NCBI GenBank assembly: GCA_003230195.1
Contig: QIHH01000186.1
Coordinates: forward strand, 1-12,350
Direction of reading: 5' to 3'
Source: Gammaproteobacteria bacterium
Lineage (GTDB): Bacteria; Pseudomonadota; Gammaproteobacteria; SZUA-140
DNA length: 12,350 nucleotides
Part shown: positions 1 through 6,922 of the stretch, piece after piece
How positions within the stretch are numbered: the stretch's first letter is position 1
How the letters are laid out: each line of letters starts with the position of its first letter
The notes under the pieces: model-generated
What the model saw: only the letters and a program-made list of their open reading frames with translations
Told to the model about the DNA's origin: nothing
Databases searched by the model: none
Program-made: the position numbers and the translations under genes

Positions 1-1
1 C

Positions 2-76
2 GGTGTGAAAACAAAAAGACTAAAGGCGGGTTGGAATAATGCCTACTTACTCAAAGTGATCGGCGTGGGAATTTAA
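2..76 (+). CDS. C-terminal tail of an unidentified protein (partial)
   Basis: An open frame runs in from the left edge and ends at TAA (74-76), giving 24 residues that finish KVIGVGI. It is too short to assign to a family. Its stop codon overlaps the stop codon of the minus-strand AraC fragment (73-75), so the two frames converge with interleaved stops. That could be a real convergent gene end or a recombination junction. Whether it is truly coding depends on sequence to the left of the window. Confidence 0.3.
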   Translation, partial: GVKTKRLKAGWNNAYLLKVIGVGI

Positions 77-219
77 GCCCGATTGCCCTGGCGTATATAG
101 CTTTTAGGGCTTTCTTTAATAATGGCACGAAAGCAGCGCTGAAAATGTTTTTCAGACATGCCAGCCTGCTGAGCTAAAAATGCAACGGTGAGTTCGGACT
201 CAAGATTAGATGAAAATTT
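73..219 (-). pseudogene. Remnant of an AraC-family regulator (one helix-turn-helix only)
   Basis: The minus strand encodes about 48 residues containing LAQQAGMSEKHFQRCF followed by SPKSYIRQ. This is the typical first helix-turn-helix of an AraC/XylS DNA-binding domain: A..aGmS..hf.R.F, then the SP..Yi linker. A full domain would continue with a second helix-turn-helix, but the frame stops after QGNRA. Upstream there is an in-frame TAA (220-222) and no start codon, so the N-terminal part of the regulator is missing too. The fragment is therefore truncated at both ends and almost certainly non-functional. It overlaps, in antisense, the first codons of the plus-strand 98-residue ORF, so a rearrangement breakpoint probably lies near 200-225. 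Confidence 0.6.
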
Positions 220-484
220 TTATGACGCCAGTCGTTTGTCAGATGCGATGGAAGAAAAAGTGCCCAAAGATGCTGAACTGCGCTTAATGAGTGTGCAAGG
301 TACGCAAACATTAGAGCAATATCGGCGTATCGAAAATGGACAAACGATTATTTCCAGCGTGGTTTCTGTGACTGCCAATACACAAATGGAATTTCACGAC
401 CCTGAACGCGGCTTCCGCCGTTTAGAAGGGCAGAATGAATACATTATCAGAATTGACGAAGCGGTGACGGAGGTCAAGCCATGA
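188..484 (+). CDS. Hypothetical protein, 98 residues, coupled to the downstream barrel gene
   Basis: I do not recognise this protein with confidence. It is hydrophilic and has no signal peptide or membrane segment from the GTG start at 188. A central part with TLEQYRRIENGQTI faintly recalls small gammaproteobacterial proteins such as DUF2782, but the YYLID-type motif of that group is absent. The stop overlaps the next gene's start (ATGA, 481-484), which implies translational coupling and a shared function. The start is uncertain: the GTG lies inside the antisense AraC remnant and lacks a convincing ribosome-binding site. The native 5' end, perhaps with a signal peptide, may have been replaced by the rearrangement. 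ATG 248 is an alternative in-frame start. The coding call rests on the open frame and the coupling. Confidence 0.5.
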   Translation: MSSDSRLDENFYDASRLSDAMEEKVPKDAELRLMSVQGTQTLEQYRRIENGQTIISSVVSVTANTQMEFHDPERGFRRLEGQNEYIIRIDEAVTEVKP

Positions 485-2592
485 ATCGGGCCTTAACGTC
501 ATTGAGCCTGTTGACTCTAAGCCTGATCGCACCAACCGTATTAGCCACACCACTTACCGTACAAGGCAGTAATACGTTGCGCCTAGAATATTACGATAAT
601 AGCGGCAATCCTGCTGGCAGTCCTTTTGCCTTTGAAGGCGGACAGGCCTACGATGAGTTTACGCTAAATTTGCGCCAGCGTTTAAGCCCGTACCGTAATT
701 GGCAGGCGCAAAGCAGTGGCGTATTTAATGCCTCAGAATATCGTGCACAACGACGTAATGAATTACTGATAGAACGCTGGAATATTAAAGGTGAATGTGG
801 TGATTGTTTTATACCGGTAAGAGCTGAAGTGGGAGATTATCAGGCATTTTTTAGCCTAGGTACGTTGCAGCGATCACTAAAAGGGGTTCAGTTTGAAGTT
901 CAACCCAACTTACATGATAACCGCGATCATTCTATTCAATTGATTGCAGGCGCAAATACACGCAGCTGGCGAGAAGCCGATTTTAACGATGATCAAACGG
1001 TGGGAGCATCCTGGTTAATTGCGGATAAACAACTCGGGCGTTTTTCGCTTAACTTTAGTCAGAATCAACGTAATATTGATGGCAGTCTTAAGCAGCGCAC
1101 GATAGGTCTGGCCGGAAAAACTGAATGGCAGATGTTAAATCGAAAATTTTCATTAGAAACAGAGTCGAATTATTTTACCGGTGATTTGAATAATAATGCA
1201 TCAGGATTGGACCGTGATGATTACGGTGTTTTTTTACAATTATCCAGCAAGCAAAAAAGGGCTAAGGGTAATTACCGTGTTCGCTTTGAACGTTATGGTG
1301 AAGATTATCGTCCCAATGGTGCCATTGTTAGTAATAACCGACGTTCCATCGAGGCACATGGTAGTTGGCGATTTGATTCCGGTTTACGGGGACGAGGTCG
1401 TTTACAGCATTTTCGTGATGCGCTGGAAAGTGATAATCCCTTTGACACTCGAACCTTAGGGGCGAGTTTATCTGGCAATTTATTGGGTAAAAACTTTAAA
1501 AGGGTTAATGGGTCTTTATCCGGTTTTTTACAATTAAGTGACAATGCCAATAACAGTGTCGATAGACAAACTGCGTCATTAAATACAAATATTAATTTTC
1601 CACTAATATCTGCATGGACAGGAACCAGCGGGTTTTCCTATAATAAAATCGATGATAGTATAGGTGCTGGTGATAGAGAATCGCTTAATCTCAGATTAGG
1701 TGCCATCCATAGGATAGCGTGGTCTGGACTTAACGGACAGATATCCCCTTCGATTAACTTGCGAAAAATAACCACCACCAGTACGAGCCGTGATACAAGT
1801 TTTGGACTGGCAGCCAGTGTGAGTAAAGGTAATCATAACGTGTCGATGAATACTCGCTACAATCAAAATCGACCAGGGGTTGCTGCGGACACAGACATTG
1901 CTAATTTATCGGTTAATTATCGTTATCGTCAAAAAAGGAGTACGTACGGCATCGAGTTCAGCCAAGACAATCGTGACCCTGTGAATGAAGAGTCGAGCAG
2001 TGGTATGCGCTTGGCCCTATTTTGGAGTTATAATTTCGATAAAACTTTTCGAACGAAATCATTATCGGCTAGTGAACACTTAATTGCATCGCCCAGCAGT
2101 AATTTAGATATACTCATTTTTTCACACGGCCAGCAACTCTCGAAAATTAATGTATTGCCACAACTGTCATTCAGCCAGTTAGGGAATTTTATGGTGAGTG
2201 AAACTGTATTATTGAATGAAAGTGATCAACGTCAACGCTTAGTGATTCGTCAAGTGGGTGACGAGGTTGATTTTTCCGTATTGATTATCGATTTTGATGA
2301 TGTCGGTAATTTGGATTCTGCTGCTCAAATTTTTGAGCAAACCAGACGTTTGTTGGTTAATCGTTATGGCGCAGCAGATACGTTTTTTGAACGAGGTGAA
2401 TTTGATGCTAATTTAGCGGCACAAGTTAACAGCGATACATTTATTCGCATCATGCAATGGAATACAGATAAGGGTATATTGCGCTTTGGTATCCCGCGAC
2501 GTTTAGATGGACAAGTACGCATGGAATTACACTATGCTGAACGTTTCCGCGCAACGACGGATACGCTATGGAGTGTTGAGGAGATTCAGTGA
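481..2592 (+). CDS. Exported protein, probable outer-membrane beta-barrel with C-terminal extra domain
   Basis: This 703-residue protein starts with a clear signal peptide (residues 1-22, cleavage likely after VLA). The body, about residues 30-527, shows many alternating polar/hydrophobic strands rich in aromatic residues, Asn, Ser and Gly and separated by short turns (for example LNLRQRLSPYRNWQAQSSGV). This fits an outer-membrane beta-barrel. A CGDC pair at residues 106-109 could form a disulfide. From about residue 528 the composition changes to a mixed alpha/beta domain (LDILIFSHGQQLSKINVLPQ, then FEQTRRLLVNRYG near 610-630), which may sit in the periplasm. The protein does not end in the terminal Phe/Trp typical of simple porins, consistent with a domain after the barrel. 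The upstream gene overlaps it by 4 nt. I cannot name the family; a role in surface export or assembly is inference only. Confidence 0.75.
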   Translation: MNRALTSLSLLTLSLIAPTVLATPLTVQGSNTLRLEYYDNSGNPAGSPFAFEGGQAYDEFTLNLRQRLSPYRNWQAQSSGVFNASEYRAQRRNELLIERWNIKGECGDCFIPVRAEVGDYQAFFSLGTLQRSLKGVQFEVQPNLHDNRDHSIQLIAGANTRSWREADFNDDQTVGASWLIADKQLGRFSLNFSQNQRNIDGSLKQRTIGLAGKTEWQMLNRKFSLETESNYFTGDLNNNASGLDRDDYGVFLQLSSKQKRAKGNYRVRFERYGEDYRPNGAIVSNNRRSIEAHGSWRFDSGLRGRGRLQHFRDALESDNPFDTRTLGASLSGNLLGKNFKRVNGSLSGFLQLSDNANNSVDRQTASLNTNINFPLISAWTGTSGFSYNKIDDSIGAGDRESLNLRLGAIHRIAWSGLNGQISPSINLRKITTTSTSRDTSFGLAASVSKGNHNVSMNTRYNQNRPGVAADTDIANLSVNYRYRQKRSTYGIEFSQDNRDPVNEESSSGMRLALFWSYNFDKTFRTKSLSASEHLIASPSSNLDILIFSHGQQLSKINVLPQLSFSQLGNFMVSETVLLNESDQRQRLVIRQVGDEVDFSVLIIDFDDVGNLDSAAQIFEQTRRLLVNRYGAADTFFERGEFDANLAAQVNSDTFIRIMQWNTDKGILRFGIPRRLDGQVRMELHYAERFRATTDTLWSVEEIQ

Positions 2593-2708
2593 TAAAAGAC
2601 TTAGCCTTACCAACGCTCCGCTGTGTGATGAGATTTTCATTTGCTAATAAACTGAAATATAGAAAGCAGCACTAAGAATGGCGCGCACTGGATCAGTGCA
2701 CGCATTCG

Positions 2709-2770
2709 CTATGCTCGTGTGCGAGCATAGAAAAATCGAAAAATCGAAAAATCGAAAAATTTTCTATGCT
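2709..2770. repeat. Overlapping inverted repeats around an 8-bp tandem repeat
   Basis: CTATGCTCG (2709-2717) and CGAGCATAG (2722-2730) form a perfect 9-bp stem with a TGTG loop. AGCATAGAAAA (2724-2734) and TTTTCTATGCT (2760-2770) form a perfect 11-bp stem. The two stems share 2724-2730, so they exclude each other. The 25-nt interior of the second stem is made by tandem GAAAAATC units (2730-2753 plus a partial fourth to 2760). Possible roles are a termination or antitermination structure downstream of the barrel gene, or part of a small repeat element; neither can be decided here. Confidence 0.6.
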
Positions 2771-2807
2771 GTATTAAAGAAAGAGGGTTTGTTGGTTCCT
2801 CGTTTTC

Positions 2808-2942
2808 TCAGAGTAGCTTATATACAAGAGCGACCTCTTTAGCGCTGAGATCAAACCGACTGGCCACCACCCAGTCTTTTATGCGATCAATCAGGTAGCC
2901 GAGGAGCCGAATTGGTTTTTGAAGTTGCTCAAAGATTGTCAT
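2808..2942 (-). CDS. Possible small protein, 44 residues (doubtful)
   Basis: An ATG-initiated minus-strand frame encodes 44 residues starting MTIFEQLQKPIRLLGYLIDR and ending AKEVALVYKLL. The composition is plausible for a short helical protein, with spaced Leu/Ile/Val and charged residues. An in-frame stop lies just before the ATG, and the nearest purine-rich stretch (GAGGA) is about 12 nt away, which is longer than ideal. No family is recognised. The opposite strand is also open over part of this stretch, so the region might be an old gene remnant read in either direction. Confidence 0.2.
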   Translation of the reverse strand: MTIFEQLQKPIRLLGYLIDRIKDWVVASRFDLSAKEVALVYKLL

Positions 2943-3153
2943 AAATTACTCTAGTCCTCGCTCGTTAATGGCTTCTGAAAATGAATTTTGACTAACCCCC
3001 CCTTGGGGAGCAATATGGACGCGAGAAAAATAATTTTCCTGTGAAACTGAATAAAATATTTAATTTCTATATGCTATTCTAGATGGAAGAAAATTAGTAA
3101 CTATTCAGCTTACTCCTGAAATCTGCCATCTCTTCTTTGAAGGTAGCCATAAT

Positions 3154-3744
3154 ATGGTTGATCGCTCTCAAATTCGTCAACAGATGCGCCAACAGCGCAA
3201 TGCACTTTCTGCGCAGCAGCAATCTGATGCGGCTCATCATGTGGAGCGATTGATTAGCCGCAGCCGCTTTTATCGTAATAGTCAACGTATTGCCTGTTAT
3301 ATTACTAATGACAGTGAGCTAAGTCTTGAGCTATTAATCGAGCGCATCTGGTTAGAAAATAAGTGTTGTTATCTACCGGTACTGGATTCAATCCATCATA
3401 ACCGACTCTGGTTTGCCCCTTATCGACCTGATAGCAAGATGCGCTTGAATCGCTTTGGTATCCCTGAACCATTGTGTGGTAAACGAGAACTAGTACGCGC
3501 TCAATCACTTGATCTGATCATGGCACCACTTGTTGCTTTTGATAAAGCAGGTAATCGTCTTGGTATGGGGGGGGGGTATTATGATCGTAGCTTGGCCTTT
3601 CTATTGCGTCGGCGTTATTGGCGTAAGCCTCGATTATGTGGAGTGGCATATAATTTCCAGCAGGTAAAGCAACTTCCCCGTCAATCCTGGGACGTGCCTT
3701 TAAGTACCATTGCAACAGAAAGCAGTCTTTACCAACCGGAATAA
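3154..3744 (+). CDS. fau: 5-formyltetrahydrofolate cyclo-ligase
   Basis: This 196-residue cytoplasmic enzyme carries out the ATP-dependent conversion of 5-formyltetrahydrofolate to 5,10-methenyltetrahydrofolate, recycling a storage or inhibitory folate. The family signature GNRLGMGGGYYDRSL spans residues 133-147, with the glycine-rich phosphate-binding turn in the middle. The N-terminal basic helix (RQQMRQQRNALSA) and FGIPEP (101-106) also match the family, and the length is normal. The ATG at 3154 has a GAAGG ribosome-binding site about 10 nt upstream. The codons for the glycine turn form an uninterrupted run of ten G (3567-3576), a slippage-prone tract in an invariant motif. The gene stands alone: the upstream 560 nt are non-coding and the next gene converges on it. 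Confidence 0.95.
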   Translation: MVDRSQIRQQMRQQRNALSAQQQSDAAHHVERLISRSRFYRNSQRIACYITNDSELSLELLIERIWLENKCCYLPVLDSIHHNRLWFAPYRPDSKMRLNRFGIPEPLCGKRELVRAQSLDLIMAPLVAFDKAGNRLGMGGGYYDRSLAFLLRRRYWRKPRLCGVAYNFQQVKQLPRQSWDVPLSTIATESSLYQPE

Positions 3745-3755
3745 AATTTTTTATT

Positions 3756-3782
3756 CATGCCATGCTTATGGTACATGGTATG
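3756..3782. repeat. Stem-loop just after fau
   Basis: CATGCCATG (3756-3764) and CATGGTATG (3774-3782) pair as a 9-bp stem with one G-U pair and a 9-nt loop, 12 nt after the fau stop. A T-rich stretch precedes it rather than follows it, so it is not a classical intrinsic terminator on the plus strand. It could stabilise or define the fau mRNA 3' end. Confidence 0.35.
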
Positions 3783-3800
3783 CTGGCCAACATAGAGGCT

Positions 3801-3827
3801 AAAAAAACCCCGCTCAAAAGATCGGGG
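3801..3827 (-). terminator. Intrinsic terminator of the pdsRSO transcript
   Basis: On the minus strand CCCCG (from 3827) pairs with CGGGG (to 3808) around a 10-nt loop, followed directly by seven T (3807-3801). It lies about 60 nt beyond the pdsO stop and faces the convergent fau gene, so it should insulate the two units. Confidence 0.65.
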
Positions 3828-3839
3828 CTACTCCAGAGA

Positions 3840-3874
3840 CTTCGGGGGTGCGAAGAGAAGCCCCACCCCTGAAG
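3840..3874 (-). repeat. 11-bp inverted repeat right after pdsO
   Basis: CTTCGGGGGTG (3840-3850) and CACCCCTGAAG (3864-3874) pair along 11 positions with one G-U pair, starting 11 nt beyond the pdsO stop. There is no T-run beside it; the real terminator lies further on at 3801-3827. It probably acts as a 3' mRNA stabiliser or auxiliary terminator stem. A shorter alternative stem (CTTCG/CGAAG, 3840-3855) competes with it. Confidence 0.5.
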
Positions 3875-3884
3875 CTTACGAATT

Positions 3885-4646
3885 TTATTGGCTGCTGAGC
3901 ATCAGCGCATCTCGATACAGCAGCTCTACACGGCGATTTTCACCCCAGTGGTTGGCATTGAGCATTGGCACGTTGTCACCCATGCCGCCAATGCGCAGTT
4001 GACCTTCAGGAACACCTGCCGTCGTTAAGACAGTGGCGATGGCCTCCGCCCGTAGCAGGCTTAAATATTGGTTGTAGTTTTTATGGCCGCGATTATCTGC
4101 ATGGCCGCTGATAACCAGTACAACATTCTTATTGTTAAGCAGATACGTGGCATGTTGGTTTAACATGGTTTTGTCTTTATCACTAATCGCTGTTATATTA
4201 AAGCCAAAGAAAAATTTTACCTGCGTTGGCTCGGATTTAACCTTTGCTTTGGTTGAGTTTTCTATCTCAATCAGTTGATCGATCTCTTCCGACTCAGCGG
4301 CAGAGAGTATGTTTTCTCGTTCATCAAACTCAACGCCTTCTTCAACAATCAATACAGTCATATCTGTGATTTCCTCTGTTGGGGTAGTGGATAGCGGTTG
4401 TTCGTTTTCAGTAGTCATTGAAATTACTTGATCCTGCTCTTGTTCAAGTTGGTTGAGATAACCATCCATATTATGAATAGCGAGTTTTACAGACTCATTA
4501 ACATCAGCCTCTTCTTGTGAGGTGGTGAGTGTGTTTTCGATTTCTGCATTGGTAGTGGCAAAGGGTTTGCTATCGGTGCTGGCACAACCAGCGGCAAATA
4601 AGAGTGGAAGTGTAATGGTCGTGATTAAACGTAGATGATGATTCAT
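3885..4646 (-). CDS. pdsO: Sortase-system OmpA-like lipoprotein PdsO
   Basis: This 253-residue protein begins with a lipoprotein signal peptide ending LFAAGC (Cys21 lipidated). The +2 residue is Ala, so outer-membrane sorting is expected. Residues 22-140 form a long, acidic, low-complexity linker. Residues 142-245 are an OmpA-like peptidoglycan-binding domain: VKFFFGFN, then GHADNRG (Asp184), LSLLRAEA (Arg199) and ENRRVELLY. Asp184 and Arg199 occupy the positions that bind diaminopimelate in this family. The usual Thr before the Asp is Ala here. The Pds system is known to include such a protein; its exact role is unknown. It is the last gene of the leftward unit, 152 nt after pdsS, with its own strong ribosome-binding site (AAAGGAG). 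The assignment to PdsO rests mainly on context plus the OmpA domain. Confidence 0.85.
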   Translation of the reverse strand: MNHHLRLITTITLPLLFAAGCASTDSKPFATTNAEIENTLTTSQEEADVNESVKLAIHNMDGYLNQLEQEQDQVISMTTENEQPLSTTPTEEITDMTVLIVEEGVEFDERENILSAAESEEIDQLIEIENSTKAKVKSEPTQVKFFFGFNITAISDKDKTMLNQHATYLLNNKNVVLVISGHADNRGHKNYNQYLSLLRAEAIATVLTTAGVPEGQLRIGGMGDNVPMLNANHWGENRRVELLYRDALMLSSQ

Positions 4647-4734
4647 AGTGTTGCTCCTTTGTTGTTTGCTGCCTAGATGGCTTGAGGTCTATTAAACAAA
4701 CAAAAAGTGGTGCAAGAAGGTTTTTGTGGTGATC

Positions 4735-4749
4735 AATTCAGGTTGAATT
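4735..4749. promoter_or_regulatory. Perfect dyad AATTCA-ggt-TGAATT between pdsS and pdsO
   Basis: Two 6-bp arms (4735-4740 and 4744-4749) flank a 3-bp centre, about 90 nt upstream of the pdsO start and 50 nt beyond the pdsS stop. Its size and symmetry fit a dimeric operator, but there is no T-run to make it a terminator. No strong promoter hexamers are evident around it, so a function is only suggested. Confidence 0.25.
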
Positions 4750-4798
4750 ATGATGAAAGATGACGGCGTGCAGGGTGGATGCATGTACCACTTGGAGG

Positions 4799-6922
4799 CT
4801 AATGAGGGAGCGCTTTAGAAACAGGAATGGTTAATGTGAAGGCAACCCCCTCAGGACTGTTAGTATTTTGAATTTCAATGCTTGCGTGATGAAATTCGGT
4901 AATCAGCCTGACAATGTATAATCCAAGCCCGAGGTGTGGAGCACCTGTTTTATGTTGACGCACCGAGACCATGGAATCAAACAGGCTATCACGCATGTTG
5001 TCTGGAAGCATTGGACCATGGTTGTGAACGGTGATAGAGAGGGCATCATCAGTTGCTTTGCTTGAGATTGTGGTCGGCGTATTTTCTTTTGAAAAATCAG
5101 TCGCATTATCGATCAGCTTATCCATCAATTGTGCCAGTAGTTCTGGAGAACCCTCTATCACTTTAATACGAGAATTTTCACTACATATAAAGTCAAAGGT
5201 CTGTTGTGGATAGGCCAGACGATAACCATTGACACAAGCCTCAATCACATTGATTGCAGAATAATGTTCACGCGCTTCATGTAGAATTGTCTGTTCAAGG
5301 TGTGTGGCTTCACTCATGCGAGTCAAAATATTGTTAAGGCGTGTAGCCCCTTCGTTGGCACGTTTAATATAGGTGAGGCTTTCGTTATCGAGTTTAGTTT
5401 TATCAATATTATCGAGTGATGAACGCACAATAGTAATGGGTGTTCTAAGCTCATGGCTTAGTTTGCCAGACATCGTTTCAAGGTAACAATTATATTGTGA
5501 TAAGCGCTTTAACATGCCTGAAAAACTTCGCCCAAGGTCGCCAATCTCATCACCTGATTTGCTGCTAATTTGAGTCTGCTGGATTTTTCCATCATCAGTG
5601 ATGCTGGCATCAACCTCATTACGTAGTGTGTGGATACGCAGTGAAAGGCGTGTGGCAAAAAACAGCAGAACACCAAAAGTAAGAAGGAAAGCGAGCAAAG
5701 CCATGTTGACCATCGCCTCAATGACCTTGTTTTGTCGTATCAAAATGCTACTGCTATTCTCTTCGATGGCAATCGCACCGACAATCGCACCATCAAGATA
5801 AACAGGATGAGCCGCGATAGTGATGTTTATATTTTCATTTCCGGTCGAGCGCCAGTAGGTTTTAGCACTACCAGAAAGCGCAGCAACAATCGCTGGGCTA
5901 TCGAGCCTTGAGGCGGATGATAGGGGGTCGGTAAAGCCACCATAGGGTTGTTCAAGCGTGATGTGATAGAAGAGCTTCATTAATATTGAAAACAGAGAGG
6001 TATCATCTGGATTTTGTTGCTTAGACTGTGCGCTGGTTATCTGATGAAGGTCACCCGCCATGCCGATGACGCGCTGGTTGTTATTGACAATCCAGATTCG
6101 ATTTTGTGGTCTCTTTAGGCGCGCTAATAGCGATTCCATCTGAGGCGTAGGAATGATAACAGTCCCTAATTTGTCGGCTTGTTCTGTATTGGCATTGGCG
6201 ACGATATTTTTAATTTTTCCTGTATTGGCATCGTCAACATCTACGACGGCAATCGCAAGCCGGTCTTTAAACATGGTGAGTGGAATTTGTAATTCAACGG
6301 TATAGCCACCTTTGCTAAATTGCCATTCTCCCTTGATATTGGCATCTGGTCTGAGTGGCAGGTTGCCACTGTTATTGCGGGATGATGGCATCAGGTAGGC
6401 GTGCACCCACCCCGGCGTAATGGTGGCTATTTGATAACGCCTGAATTTTCCATCGCGTCCATGCATACTAATGCGGATGTGGTCCGAACGATTAAGGTGC
6501 AGGCTGTTGGGTGATCGGTAGATGACATTATCATCGGTTACCCGCAGTGCGATGTATAGATGATCTTGATAGTACCCGACGCGCTGTAAAACACTCAGGT
6601 CACCGTTATTTTTTCCTAGTGGTTGCTCCCTGTCCTGATAATGACGCCAGTCATCAATATAGCCATCCAGTTGAATCGGGGTATTAAGTGCTCTTATATA
6701 AAGGTGTGATGGGTTATTATCTAAATGGGCTTTATTGTGTTGATCAACGAATAGTTTCTCCTGTTCGCCCATCATGGCTGCCATAATCGATACACGGTCG
6801 AGGAGCTTCTCTTCATGCGCTTCTCTAAGATAAGACTCAAGACTCTGGATGTACTGTACCCCGAGCCACGGAACGATCAGCAGGCTGAGTGATGCCAGCA
6901 AGAGTTTACCGCGAATCCCCAT
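4799..6922 (-). CDS. pdsS: Sortase-system sensor histidine kinase PdsS
   Basis: This 707-residue inner-membrane kinase is expected to phosphorylate PdsR. A first membrane segment (about 5-22) and a second (about 403-424) bracket a large periplasmic region. Residues 82-225 look like a CBM9-type carbohydrate-binding fold: LDGYIDDW, then YYQDHLYIALRVTDDNVIY, later GYTVELQIPLTMF. A HAMP-like linker follows TM2. The kinase core has the H box SHELRTPIT with phospho-acceptor His490, the N box LIDNATDF (Asn606) and a G box HLGLGLYIV (663-671). The usual DxGPG box reads NHGPMLP, a tolerated form. ATG 6922 overlaps the pdsR stop by 1 nt (TAATG), so the pair is co-translated. The length and the unusual sensor match the dedicated-sortase kinase family, so this is one of the firmer calls. 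Confidence 0.92.
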   Translation of the reverse strand: MGIRGKLLLASLSLLIVPWLGVQYIQSLESYLREAHEEKLLDRVSIMAAMMGEQEKLFVDQHNKAHLDNNPSHLYIRALNTPIQLDGYIDDWRHYQDREQPLGKNNGDLSVLQRVGYYQDHLYIALRVTDDNVIYRSPNSLHLNRSDHIRISMHGRDGKFRRYQIATITPGWVHAYLMPSSRNNSGNLPLRPDANIKGEWQFSKGGYTVELQIPLTMFKDRLAIAVVDVDDANTGKIKNIVANANTEQADKLGTVIIPTPQMESLLARLKRPQNRIWIVNNNQRVIGMAGDLHQITSAQSKQQNPDDTSLFSILMKLFYHITLEQPYGGFTDPLSSASRLDSPAIVAALSGSAKTYWRSTGNENINITIAAHPVYLDGAIVGAIAIEENSSSILIRQNKVIEAMVNMALLAFLLTFGVLLFFATRLSLRIHTLRNEVDASITDDGKIQQTQISSKSGDEIGDLGRSFSGMLKRLSQYNCYLETMSGKLSHELRTPITIVRSSLDNIDKTKLDNESLTYIKRANEGATRLNNILTRMSEATHLEQTILHEAREHYSAINVIEACVNGYRLAYPQQTFDFICSENSRIKVIEGSPELLAQLMDKLIDNATDFSKENTPTTISSKATDDALSITVHNHGPMLPDNMRDSLFDSMVSVRQHKTGAPHLGLGLYIVRLITEFHHASIEIQNTNSPEGVAFTLTIPVSKALPH

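Larger units (their letters stand above)
2593..3153. other. Intergenic region of about 560 nt with inverted repeats, no convincing gene
   Basis: No frame here has strong coding character. It contains a short inverted repeat GCACTG-gat-CAGTGC (2685-2699), the hairpin/tandem-repeat cluster at 2709-2770, a possible 44-codon minus-strand ORF (2808-2942), and a TTGACT hexamer (2988-2993) 17 nt upstream of a poor -10 match (CAATAT, 3011-3016). The last 100 nt are AT-rich and probably hold the fau promoter. In many gammaproteobacteria the 6S RNA gene lies just before fau, but I see no 6S-like sequence here. Confidence 0.5.

Noticed and set aside
1196..1550. Plus- and minus-strand open frames inside the barrel gene
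   Set aside because: They are shadows of the long, signal-peptide-bearing frame and show no domain or ribosome-binding site.
2730..2760. CRISPR-like array
   Set aside because: The units are only 8 bp with no spacers; this is a simple tandem repeat.
2990..3153. 6S RNA (ssrS) upstream of fau
   Set aside because: The position is right by synteny, but the sequence is AT-rich, under 165 nt and lacks long complementary ends or a recognisable central bubble.
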